Part shown: piece after piece, positions 1 through 7,889 of the stretch
How the letters are laid out: each line of letters starts with the position of its first letter
Position numbering within the stretch: the first letter of the stretch is position 1
Origin: Pseudoalteromonas sp. DL-6
Lineage (GTDB): Bacteria; Pseudomonadota; Gammaproteobacteria; Enterobacterales; Alteromonadaceae
Length of the DNA stretch: 64,000 nt
Assembly: GCF_004328665.1 (NCBI RefSeq)
Contig: NZ_CP019770.1
Span: 868,001-932,000, forward strand
Reading direction: 5' to 3'
Position numbers and translations under genes: made by a program
Notes under the pieces: model-generated
Told to the model about the DNA's origin: nothing
The model's database searches: none
What the model saw: the letters and a program-made list of their open reading frames with translations, nothing else

Positions 1-950
1 CAATCGCCAAGGTCGTCATCGCTAAATACCGCTTCAATTACATCGAGTGAAATATCTAAACGGTCTGCTTCTTCAGCATCAACAGTAAACCCGATGTCGT
101 ATTTTTTAGCGGCAAGTGCAAGTTCTTTTAGTTTTGGAACGATTTCTTCCATTACGCGTTCTTTATGAGTGAATTCATAACGCGGATGAATAGCCGATAA
201 CTTTACAGAAATACCCGGGCTTTTAATCGGGCCACGACCATTCGCCGCTTTACCGATAGCATGAATCGCATTCATGTAGCTATCAAAGTAACGCTTAGCG
301 TCTTTCATTGTGCGAGCGCCTTCACCTAGCATATCGTATGAATATACATAGCCTTTTTGCTCTTTTTCAGCAGCGCGCTCAATTGCTTCGTTAATGGTAC
401 GACCCATTACGAATTGCTTACCCATTATCTTCATCGCAAAGTTCACAGATTTACGGATAACAGGCTCGCCTAAACGACCAATTGTTTTTTTAAGTATGCC
501 AAACTGCTGCTCTTTCGTTTTGTCGTTATAGTTAACCATTTTACCGGTTACTAATAATCCCCAAGACGAGGCATTAACGAATAAAGAATCACTACTACCT
601 AAGTGAGAGCTCCAATCGCCATTTGCTAATTTATCACGTATTAATGTTTCTTGAGTTGCTTTATCAGGAACGCGAAGCAGTGCTTCGGCTAAACACATTA
701 ATACCACACCTTCTTCACTCGATAGTGAAAATTCATTTAATAGCGCATCAACACCGCTTTGACCATCTTGGTCTTTACGAATGTTTAAAACTATTTGGCG
801 AGCTCTTTCCCATGCACGGCTTCGTGCTTTAACACCGACTTCTGCAAGTGGTAAAATGTGATCAATAACCGCATTTTCATCAATACGGTAAAAGTCACGG
901 ATCTTTTGTCTGATCGGACAAGTCGTTGTTAAATCGCCATTGAATAACAT
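1..950 (-). CDS. putA: Bifunctional proline dehydrogenase / P5C dehydrogenase PutA, 5' part (runs off the window)
   Basis: About 316 N-terminal residues are visible, reading from an ATG at 950 with a GAGGG ribosome site just upstream; the rest lies beyond base 1. The protein oxidises proline to P5C (FAD domain) and then to glutamate (aldehyde dehydrogenase domain) at the inner membrane face. The visible part covers the helical arm and the start of the proline dehydrogenase barrel (segments such as KSVNFAMKIMGKQFVMGRTI and KSPGISVKLSAIHPRYE). The start shows no ribbon-helix-helix DNA-binding domain like that of E. coli PutA, so it is probably a bifunctional rather than trifunctional PutA. Regulation would then fall to the divergent Lrp-family gene. 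Confidence 0.93.
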   Translation of the reverse strand, partial: MLFNGDLTTTCPIRQKIRDFYRIDENAVIDHILPLAEVGVKARSRAWERARQIVLNIRKDQDGQSGVDALLNEFSLSSEEGVVLMCLAEALLRVPDKATQETLIRDKLANGDWSSHLGSSDSLFVNASSWGLLVTGKMVNYNDKTKEQQFGILKKTIGRLGEPVIRKSVNFAMKIMGKQFVMGRTINEAIERAAEKEQKGYVYSYDMLGEGARTMKDAKRYFDSYMNAIHAIGKAANGRGPIKSPGISVKLSAIHPRYEFTHKERVMEEIVPKLKELALAAKKYDIGFTVDAEEADRLDISLDVIEAVFSDDDLGD

Positions 951-1038
951 AAGCAACCCTCAGGAGTGTTAAGACTTAGGATAATTGTTAATTATCGCTA
1001 AATGTTGTTGGTGTAAAGCGTGCATTCTAATTAAAATC

Positions 1039-1053
1039 CAGCAGAATATGCTG
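1039..1053. promoter_or_regulatory. Lrp-family operator between putA and its divergent regulator
   Basis: CAGCAGAATATGCTG matches the published Lrp consensus YAGHAWATTWTDCTR at 13 of 15 positions. It forms a perfect 6-bp inverted repeat (CCAGCA/TGCTGG, 1038-1043 and 1049-1054) flanked by AT-rich arms. It lies in the middle of the putA/regulator intergenic region, where a PutR-type activator would bind. Binding itself is inference. Confidence 0.6.
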
Positions 1054-1119
1054 GTTAATTTTGCCGTTTTACGATAATTTACAGGGCATATTATTAACTT
1101 ATCCATATAAAATACTGAT

Positions 1120-1602
1120 ATGACTAATCCGAATAGATTACGCCTGCTTGATCGTATCGATATATCAATTTTAGACGTTTTGCAGCGCAATGGTAGAATT
1201 TCAAATGTTAACCTCGCAAAGCAGGTTAATTTAAGCCCCAGTCCCTGTTTAGATAGGGTTAAACGTTTAGAGCAAGAGGGCTATATTGAGGGTTACTTCG
1301 CCAAGCTAAGTGAGGAAAAACTTAACCAAAGCTTAGTGGCCCACGTACAGGTATCGTTAGTCACCTCAAATACAGCGGTATTTAAAGTATTTCGTGAGCA
1401 TATTCTTAAAATTAAGCAGGTTGTTGAATGTGATATGGTAGCCGGTGGCTATGACTACTTATTAAAAATTCGCGTTTCCAACATGGACGAATACAGAGAA
1501 GTATTAGGTGATTTGGTTGATATCCCAGGAGTCGGAACTCATCACACGTACATGGTGATAGAAAAAATCAAACAAGACCCTGGACTGCGTTTAGATATGT
1601 AA
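1120..1602 (+). CDS. Lrp/AsnC-family regulator, probable PutR (proline utilisation)
   Basis: 160 residues, the usual length for the family. An N-terminal winged helix-turn-helix (about residues 10-60, with DRIDISILDVLQRNGRISN and LSPSPCLDRVKRLEQ) is followed by an AsnC ligand-binding/oligomerisation domain (about 75-150, with the VAGGYDYLLKIRVSNMDEY segment). It is divergent from putA, with an Lrp-like operator between them. Lrp-family PutR regulators next to putA are known in proteobacteria whose PutA lacks a DNA-binding domain. The link to proline is therefore a strong context inference; general Lrp function is the alternative. Confidence 0.88.
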   Translation: MTNPNRLRLLDRIDISILDVLQRNGRISNVNLAKQVNLSPSPCLDRVKRLEQEGYIEGYFAKLSEEKLNQSLVAHVQVSLVTSNTAVFKVFREHILKIKQVVECDMVAGGYDYLLKIRVSNMDEYREVLGDLVDIPGVGTHHTYMVIEKIKQDPGLRLDM

Positions 1603-1626
1603 TGCAGAGTATTTTATTAAAAATAA

Positions 1627-1682
1627 ACTATAGCAGGCATAAAAAAAGCATCAAATGATGCTTTTTTTATGCCTGCTATAGT
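1627..1682. terminator. Bidirectional terminator, 26-bp perfect hairpin
   Basis: Arms 1627-1652 and 1657-1682 are perfectly complementary around a 4-base AAAT loop, and the A7/T7 tracts are built into the stem. It lies between two convergent genes (the Lrp regulator and the YgiM-like gene), so it can terminate both. Confidence 0.85.
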
Positions 1683-1691
1683 AAGTTAAGC

Positions 1692-2297
1692 TTATGCCCA
1701 ACCTTCATAGCGTTTTCTACGTGATAACACGATAGTTAAGATAATTCCTAAGAACAAACCTAAAAATGCAATGGCTCCGCCATATGTAAGTAACTGGCGT
1801 TTTTCTTTAGCACTGGTTGCTTGTTTTAGTTGTTGCTCTTGAGAAAGTTCACCTTGTAGTTGACTAATTTGTGCTAATAGTTGCGCGTTTTGTTCGGTTA
1901 GCTGTGAGTTTTGCTCTTGCAGCTCAGGTAAATCAACTTGCGCTTGGCGAAGTCTATTCTGAATAGTGCTCATTTCGTTATTAAGCGCTTGGTATTGTTG
2001 TTTCAAACCAGCTGATTCACTGATAAATTTTGCCTCTACCCAGCCTTCACGGTCTTTATCATCTTTAACTTTTATAAAGCCGTTTTGTTCATCAGATAAC
2101 AAAGTGAGTTGTGTACCTGCATCTATTGAACCGAGTAAGCGATAGTCTTTACTGGCACCTGAGCGCATAAAAGTATACAAGTTATCGATTATATAAGCTG
2201 TTTTAGCATTAGTTGGCGACGTTGATTGAGCTTCCTCTGCTTGGCTCATAAACGGGGCGGCTGTTAAAAGCAGCCATAGTAAACAGTGTTTTAGCAT
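1692..2297 (-). CDS. SH3-domain membrane protein, YgiM/TIGR04211 type
   Basis: 201 residues in four parts: a signal peptide (to about residue 20), a bacterial SH3 domain (about 30-95, containing LYTFMRSGASKDYRLLGSI and GWVEAKFI), a Gln-rich coiled coil (about 97-165) and a C-terminal membrane helix (about 172-192) with a basic tail (SRRKRYEGWA). The topology predicts a periplasmic SH3 and coiled coil anchored in the inner membrane. In E. coli ygiM is next to ygiF. Here the ygiF-type gene is divergent from it, which supports the assignment. The molecular role is not established. Confidence 0.85.
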   Translation of the reverse strand: MLKHCLLWLLLTAAPFMSQAEEAQSTSPTNAKTAYIIDNLYTFMRSGASKDYRLLGSIDAGTQLTLLSDEQNGFIKVKDDKDREGWVEAKFISESAGLKQQYQALNNEMSTIQNRLRQAQVDLPELQEQNSQLTEQNAQLLAQISQLQGELSQEQQLKQATSAKEKRQLLTYGGAIAFLGLFLGIILTIVLSRRKRYEGWA

Positions 2298-2509
2298 TTA
2301 TCTACCTTGTTAATCTAGCAGTGTCCGTTGTGAACGTGATTTTTATTTCGCATAAGTATATAGATAGTATGGATTTAATAGTTTAATAGCAAGACAGATA
2401 TTGTAACCAGGGTATTTTGCATGCGGGTTTATGACTAAAAAATTTGCAATATAGGGCTGCTTTGTTTATTTTGAGCACTTATTAATTTTAAGGGTAATCC
2501 GCAAGCCTA

Positions 2510-4030
2510 ATGGATACTGAGATAGAACTGAAATTTTTGGTATCAGATGACGTCATTCCACTGATCCCCTCATTAATTACTCAATTTGCAAAAACAGTCA
2601 CAAACAAACCTTCTAAAAGTTTGCAAAATGCTTATTTTGATACACCAAGCAGAGAGCTAAGAGCACTCGATATTGGTTTTAGAACGCGTTGTACAGACGA
2701 GCGCTGTGAGCAAACAATCAAGCTGGCAGGAGAAGTAGTAGGGGGCTTACATCAGCGCCCAGAATACAACCTTCCAATAGAAACAAATCGACCAAATCTA
2801 ATGGCGTTTGATTCATCAATTTGGCCTCACGGTATGCAAATAGATGCCATATCACAAAATCTATATCCTATATTTAGTACTAATTTCATTCGCCGTACGT
2901 GGTTAATTGAAACGCAAAATGGTGCCAAAATTGAAGTGGTATTAGATAAAGGTGAAGTCGCCGCGTCAGGTAAAGTAGAAATCATCAGCGAGCTTGAAAT
3001 CGAGCTGGTTGAAGGCAGTCGTGAGGAGCTATTTGCTTTTGCCGATGTATTAGTGAGCCAAAATAATATTCGTTTAGGACTCTATTCAAAAGCAGCAAGA
3101 GGTTATCGTCTTGCGGATGACTCACCGTTACAACCAAGTAAATCAATCGGTTTTGTTAAACTCAATAAGCAAGCGACTCAAGAGCAAGCCCTTATTGAAG
3201 CTATGGGTTTTGGTATTCGCTTTGTGCAAAAACACGAGCAATGCTATTTCGATAAGCCGAGCTTAAAAACATTAAAGCGCGTAACCGATGGCATTAGTTT
3301 AATTCGCCATAACTTTTGGCTGTTTGACGATATTGTGAGTAAAGAAAGTACCGAGCATCTTAGAACCGAACTTAAGTGGTTATTAAGCGAATTAGCATGG
3401 GTTGAAAATGCAATTCAGTTAAAAACTTATACCTCAAAGCGCCACGCTTTTTATAAAAAAATAAATAGCGCCCCAGCGTTAACGCAAGTTATTAACGATT
3501 TAAAAGAGTTACAGCCGAGCATTGACGATATTTTTTCGCTCTTTCATAGTGCCCGCTACAACCGTTTATTGCTGAGCTTAACCACATGGTTAATAAACAA
3601 GCAGTGGCGTAAAGATTGGAGCCAAGCAGAGTTACAAAATGCAGAGCAACCTATTGTGGATATTGCTCATCGCTTATTTGATAAAGATTGGAAAAACTTA
3701 CACCGTTTACTCCCTAAAGAGCAAAGTTTAGCCGGTAATGATTACTTAAACTTTCGCACTCAATTAGAAAACAGTTTACTCAGTGGTAACTGTTTAGGCG
3801 CACTATTTAATAAAGATGAGCGATTAGAGTTTAGGCTTCCTTGGCTGGATATTTCTCATGGTATGTATGAGCTAAGCACGCTTGATTATTTAAAACAGCT
3901 GTGTGGCGGGCAAGAAGATGCTCAACTGGCAAAAATACAACTATGGTTAGAACAAAAATCTGACTTTTTAGTCAGTGCCATGGAGCAAAGTCGACACGCT
4001 TCATTTGATACAGAACCCTATTGGCTTTAA
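2510..4030 (+). CDS. CYTH and CHAD domain protein, inorganic triphosphatase (YgiF type)
   Basis: 506 residues. An N-terminal CYTH domain begins with the signature EIELKF (residues 4-9) and continues with the charged tunnel strands (FRTRCTDERCEQTIK, KIEVVLDKGEV, ELEIELVEG). The C-terminal half (about 215-500) is a helical CHAD domain rich in His and Lys/Arg, with the typical HxxR-like patches (RHNFWLF, FHSARYNRLLLSL). E. coli YgiF, somewhat shorter, hydrolyses inorganic triphosphate in a metal-dependent way; CHAD domains associate with polyphosphate. The stop codon overlaps the start of the next gene (TAATG). Confidence 0.88.
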   Translation: MDTEIELKFLVSDDVIPLIPSLITQFAKTVTNKPSKSLQNAYFDTPSRELRALDIGFRTRCTDERCEQTIKLAGEVVGGLHQRPEYNLPIETNRPNLMAFDSSIWPHGMQIDAISQNLYPIFSTNFIRRTWLIETQNGAKIEVVLDKGEVAASGKVEIISELEIELVEGSREELFAFADVLVSQNNIRLGLYSKAARGYRLADDSPLQPSKSIGFVKLNKQATQEQALIEAMGFGIRFVQKHEQCYFDKPSLKTLKRVTDGISLIRHNFWLFDDIVSKESTEHLRTELKWLLSELAWVENAIQLKTYTSKRHAFYKKINSAPALTQVINDLKELQPSIDDIFSLFHSARYNRLLLSLTTWLINKQWRKDWSQAELQNAEQPIVDIAHRLFDKDWKNLHRLLPKEQSLAGNDYLNFRTQLENSLLSGNCLGALFNKDERLEFRLPWLDISHGMYELSTLDYLKQLCGGQEDAQLAKIQLWLEQKSDFLVSAMEQSRHASFDTEPYWL

Positions 4031-4722
4031 TGACTAAGCACTTTTGTGGCCGGACTTTGCTGCAAAAGTGCATGATTTTTTCACTTTTGTGTTTTGCTAT
4101 AAAAGCTGATTCACAGCCTGCTTGGCAATTGTACGAAAGCAAACAAGGTGTGAGTGTTTATTTTCAGCGTTTAACTGACGATACCTTGAAAATGAAAGCT
4201 GAAACGGTGGTTAACAATGTCACCGCAGAGGATTTAGTTGCTTTACTCAGTGATACCGATACAGCTCCTAGCTGGATAGAAAATATTACTAAGGTTACGT
4301 TACTCAAAAGTTTGAACCCTTCAGAAAATCTTGTTTATAGTTATATTGACTCCCCTTGGCCTGTTAGTAACAGGGACGTGATTACTTATTCGTGCTATAC
4401 AAAAGTGAATGACTTGCAAACGCAACTTAGTATTCACGCGCGCCCAGATTTTTTACCTCAAACTAAAGGGGTAATAAGAATAAGCACCTTAAATGCAACG
4501 TGGTTGTTAACTCAGCAGGCGAAAAATTTACACATTAGTTATCAAGTGTATGCGTTACCAGGCGGCAAGATACCTACATGGTTAAATAATCGGGTCGCTT
4601 TAAAAAGCACCCTTAAGACGCTAATAAATTTAGCTGAAATACTTGCTACTAAGCAGTACACAGCAAAGTCAACCGTCATCCGTACTGGGGATTGTACACA
4701 TGGCGAATTGCCGCGGTTATAA
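4030..4722 (+). CDS. Exported START-domain protein
   Basis: The ATG at 4030 overlaps the preceding stop (TAATG), suggesting translational coupling; an in-frame TTG nine bases upstream is less likely. The 230-residue product starts with a hydrophobic signal segment (MIFSLLCFAIKADS). It then has a START/SRPBCC lipid-binding fold, recognisable from WQLYESKQGVSVYFQR, APSWIENITKVTLLK and the conserved YSYIDSPWPVSNRDVITYS region. Related proteins in marine gammaproteobacteria are annotated as START domain proteins. The ligand is unknown. Confidence 0.82.
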   Translation: MTKHFCGRTLLQKCMIFSLLCFAIKADSQPAWQLYESKQGVSVYFQRLTDDTLKMKAETVVNNVTAEDLVALLSDTDTAPSWIENITKVTLLKSLNPSENLVYSYIDSPWPVSNRDVITYSCYTKVNDLQTQLSIHARPDFLPQTKGVIRISTLNATWLLTQQAKNLHISYQVYALPGGKIPTWLNNRVALKSTLKTLINLAEILATKQYTAKSTVIRTGDCTHGELPRL

Positions 4723-4724
4723 GC

Positions 4725-4753
4725 AAAAAAGTGACCTAAGTGGTCACTTTTTT
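4725..4753. terminator. Intrinsic terminator, bidirectional
   Basis: A perfect stem AAAAAAGTGACC / GGTCACTTTTTT with a 5-base loop, between the convergent START-domain and S10 peptidase genes. Confidence 0.85.
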
Positions 4754-4770
4754 AAGTGGATATGGGCTAA

Positions 4771-6288
4771 TTAGTATTTAGCAGATTCACCGTCTTTGGG
4801 TAAAGACTGCATTATAAACTCGCGTAAATCGTTATTAGAGCTTTCTAAATCTGCATGGCGTAGATACATCATGTGGCCACTGCGGTAGCCTTTAAAGCTT
4901 AATCTATCTTGCATTTTACCACTTGGATCTAATTGCCACATGGTGTACTTGGCATCAAAGTAATTGGTTGCACCGTCAAAATAACCCGCCTGAACCATCA
5001 CATTTAAAAAAGGGTTTTGAGCCATAGCTAAGCGTAAATTTTCACCGGTATTGTTGCCGCTTCTGTCCCATGGGTGAACGTTACCAAATAGGTTATATTT
5101 GATATCAGTTTTGTAATTAAGCTCTTCGCGAAGGTAATAGTTAATTGCAGGAGTGAAAGAGTGCAGCCATGATGTAAGCTCTGCCCAGTAATCCGGTGAT
5201 TCACCGGCATCGCGCTTATCTATACCTAAATAACGCGAATCCAGTCGCCCGACCATTTGTCCGCGCTCACGTAATAACTCTTTCCAAAAAAACTGTGTTG
5301 GAATATCTAAGTTGTTTTGACTCACAAATGTTTCAGATAAACCTGCATATTCAGCCATTTTTTTAATAATACGACGTTTTTCTTCTGGCGCAATAAAACC
5401 GCCTTTTGCAAGCGCTGGAATAAGCTCATTAACAGTAAACTGTTCAACCTCTGGTAATAGCTCGTCTAAGTCTTTTGCTTGTAAATCGGCGTTTAGTGCT
5501 TTGTGATACCACGCTGTAGCTGCAAAGTAAGGTAGGCGATTAGCTGCTTTTACTGGACCGTCGCGTTTAATACCAATATCGGTAGGTGAAACGAGTACAA
5601 CACCGTTAACGTACATCCACTGACTATTTTGCAGCTCATGCGCTAAACCCGATACACGCGTTGTACCATAGCTTTCACCTATTAAAAATTTTGGAGAGCG
5701 CCAACGTTCATTTCGAGATACAAAAGTATTAAGCCATTCTGCTAGGTATTTTATATCGGCATTAACGCCAAAAAATAACTCTTTTTGTTTGTCTTTAGGT
5801 AGAAGGTTACCGTCTTTATCTTCTACAACACGTGAATAACCTGTATTTACAGGGTTTACATAAACGATATCGGCGACATCTAAGACTGAATAAGGGTTAT
5901 CTTTTACACCATAAGGTTGAATTGGGTAGCCTTCGTCGTCAATTTTTAAAACACGAGGGCCGGTGTAAGCTAAATGCATCCAAACCGATGCTGAGCCTGG
6001 GCCACCATTAAATGAAATAAGTAATGGACGCTTTGTTCTGTCATCTACTTTATCGCGGGTGTAGTAAGTGTATTGAAGGGTTGCGATGGCATCTCCCTTG
6101 TTATCCCATACTGGTTGTGTGCCTGTTGCTACCGTATACGAAAATCGTTCGTTATTTATTTTTGCTTTATGCTGAGTAACCACTTTACTGTCGATATCAA
6201 TACGGCGTTGATTATCGGCAAATGTTGCACTTGTAAATGTGAGTGCAATTGCGGCAATGGGTAAAAATAGACTTCGACTAAATTTCAT
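4771..6288 (-). CDS. Exported S10-family serine carboxypeptidase-like peptidase
   Basis: 505 residues with a signal peptide ending near TFA (about residue 24). S10 motifs are present: the FNGGPGSAS oxyanion region (about 93-101), the nucleophile motif GESYGT (Ser about 206), the acid in GYFDGATNY and the catalytic His in YRSGHMMY near the C-terminus. The enzyme would remove C-terminal amino acids from peptides in the periplasm or outside the cell, as expected of a marine peptide degrader. An AAGGG ribosome site precedes the ATG. Substrate preference cannot be read from sequence. Confidence 0.9.
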   Translation of the reverse strand: MKFSRSLFLPIAAIALTFTSATFADNQRRIDIDSKVVTQHKAKINNERFSYTVATGTQPVWDNKGDAIATLQYTYYTRDKVDDRTKRPLLISFNGGPGSASVWMHLAYTGPRVLKIDDEGYPIQPYGVKDNPYSVLDVADIVYVNPVNTGYSRVVEDKDGNLLPKDKQKELFFGVNADIKYLAEWLNTFVSRNERWRSPKFLIGESYGTTRVSGLAHELQNSQWMYVNGVVLVSPTDIGIKRDGPVKAANRLPYFAATAWYHKALNADLQAKDLDELLPEVEQFTVNELIPALAKGGFIAPEEKRRIIKKMAEYAGLSETFVSQNNLDIPTQFFWKELLRERGQMVGRLDSRYLGIDKRDAGESPDYWAELTSWLHSFTPAINYYLREELNYKTDIKYNLFGNVHPWDRSGNNTGENLRLAMAQNPFLNVMVQAGYFDGATNYFDAKYTMWQLDPSGKMQDRLSFKGYRSGHMMYLRHADLESSNNDLREFIMQSLPKDGESAKY

Positions 6289-6501
6289 AAGAAACCCTTT
6301 TTATTTTATGTACTGCAGTTATAGCGATATTTGAGTAAAAAACAAAAGTAATGAGACTAGCTGCCGATAATAATCGTTGAGTCTATGTAATTACCGATTA
6401 AGTTTTTTAAGTAATCAGTCGCTAAGCTTTACTTTATATCAAAGTGATTTTTAAAAAACGCACAAGCACCTTAAAGGGTGAACGTAAATGAAAGGGAGTT
6501 T

Positions 6502-7284
6502 ATGCAACGGGTTTTAATTGTTGAAGATAATATAAGGGTACAGCAGGTACTCAAACATATTGCTGCGCATTACCTTGATGTGCGGGTTGATTTCGCTCAG
6601 TCACTTACTCAATGTAAAAAGTTACTAAATCAAACTAGTTATTCGCTTGCGTTGGTTGATTTATCTGTTGGTGGTCAAATCGATACTGATATAACCCGCT
6701 TTACACTGTCGCAAGGTATCCCTACGTTGGTGATGACAACGCAAACAGATGAACATACACGTTTAAAAATGCTGGAATTAGGTATTATCGATTACGTCAT
6801 TAAAGATAATCGCGACTCTTATCTTTACGCCATAAAATTTGTAGCACAGTTATTGCGTAACCAGGGGCGCAAAGCGCTGGTTGTAGATAATTCCTTATTG
6901 AGCAGTAGCTTGGTTAAGCAAATGCTCGAAAAACAATTGTTTGACGTCATTACTGTTGATAATAGTGCGCAAGCTCTTCATATACTTGAGCATGATCAGG
7001 CTATCAACTTAGTGATCACTGACCATAACTTATCAGGTATGAATGGTTTTGAATTAATTAGAGCTATTCGTAATATTAAAAGCCGTGAGCAATTGGCCAT
7101 TATTGGTTTAGCTGATGTATATAGTTATGGCGTTGCTGCACGATTTATTAAATCAGGTGCGAATGACTTTTTAACTAAACCCTTCACCCATGAAGAGTTT
7201 CACTTTCGAGTGGTGCAAACTATGGAGTCAATATGGCTAAGTGATGCTAAAAAACCGGCTTTGTCTTTCGATGCGACAGAGTAA
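6502..7284 (+). CDS. Response regulator with two receiver domains and no output domain
   Basis: The start is the ATG at 6502, preceded by AAAGGGAG; an upstream in-frame GTG lacks a ribosome site. 260 residues. The first receiver (about 1-115) has the acidic residues E8/D9, phospho-acceptor D53 (ALVDLS) and K101. The second (about 122-245) has D128, phospho-acceptor D173 (VITDHN) and K225 (LTKPF). Nothing follows the second receiver. No histidine kinase is adjacent. It may act by protein contact, in a phosphorelay or as a phosphate sink; the partner is unknown. Confidence 0.85.
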   Translation: MQRVLIVEDNIRVQQVLKHIAAHYLDVRVDFAQSLTQCKKLLNQTSYSLALVDLSVGGQIDTDITRFTLSQGIPTLVMTTQTDEHTRLKMLELGIIDYVIKDNRDSYLYAIKFVAQLLRNQGRKALVVDNSLLSSSLVKQMLEKQLFDVITVDNSAQALHILEHDQAINLVITDHNLSGMNGFELIRAIRNIKSREQLAIIGLADVYSYGVAARFIKSGANDFLTKPFTHEEFHFRVVQTMESIWLSDAKKPALSFDATE

Positions 7285-7392
7285 CTTTAATCTTAAATAC
7301 ATTATCAATGTGTATTTGGCGAGAGTGTAACGGTTAGTTAAAGACGATTATTTGCGTATTTATCGACTCGCACCAATTCTGTATTTTGCTTA

Positions 7393-7428
7393 AAAAAAGC
7401 GCACCTAAATGGTGCGCTTTTTTGTTTT
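7393..7428 (+). terminator. Intrinsic terminator after the double-receiver gene
   Basis: A perfect 13-bp stem AAAAAAGCGCACC / GGTGCGCTTTTTT with loop TAAAT (arms 7393-7405 and 7411-7423), followed by further T residues. Confidence 0.85.
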
Positions 7429-7477
7429 TTATATTATTTAATTTAATAACCCTCTGTTTTTATTTGTAATTTAAAGG

Positions 7478-7493
7478 TGGCACAAAGGTTGGA
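7478..7493 (+). promoter_or_regulatory. Sigma-54-type promoter of glnK-amtB
   Basis: TGGCACAAAGGTTGGA keeps the -24 element TGGCAC exactly. It places GG 10 bases after the -24 GG, at the -12 position where consensus has GC. It lies about 50 bp upstream of glnK. glnK-amtB is NtrC/sigma-54 controlled in enterobacteria. The imperfect -12 element lowers certainty. Confidence 0.55.
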
Positions 7494-7541
7494 TTGCATA
7501 GAGCAAATACAATAACAAGCTAGTGTCCTAAGGGGGCCTTT

Positions 7542-7880
7542 GTGAAAATGATCAGTGCAATAATAAAGCCATTCAAACTAGATGATGTGCGTGAAGCACT
7601 CGCTGATTTAGGCATCGAAGGAATGACCGTGGTTGACGTTAAGGGGTTTGGACGTCAAAGAGGTCATACGGAGTTATACCGTGGTGCAGAGTACCAAGTT
7701 GACTTTATACCTAAAATTAAACTTGAAATTGCCACTCGTAGTGAAAATTGCCAACGCGTTGTAGAAACCATTACCAAAGTTGCTGGAACGGGCAAAATTG
7801 GTGACGGCAAAATTTTTGTTTACGACTTAGATCAAATTGTCCGTATTCGTACTGGCGAACTTGATGATGATGCTATTTAA
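7542..7880 (+). CDS. glnK: Nitrogen regulatory PII protein GlnK
   Basis: 112 residues, the exact PII length. The GTG start at 7542 gives the family-typical N-terminus MKMISAIIKPFKL, and AGGGGG lies upstream. The T-loop carries the uridylylation tyrosine at position 51 (GAEYQVDFIPK), and the C-terminal signature TGKIGDGKIFVYDLDQIVRIRTGE is intact. As a trimer it binds ATP/ADP and 2-oxoglutarate and plugs the ammonium channel encoded 9 bp downstream. Coupling to amtB and a sigma-54-like promoter favour GlnK over GlnB. Confidence 0.96.
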   Translation: MKMISAIIKPFKLDDVREALADLGIEGMTVVDVKGFGRQRGHTELYRGAEYQVDFIPKIKLEIATRSENCQRVVETITKVAGTGKIGDGKIFVYDLDQIVRIRTGELDDDAI

Positions 7881-7889
7881 GGGGGCAAC

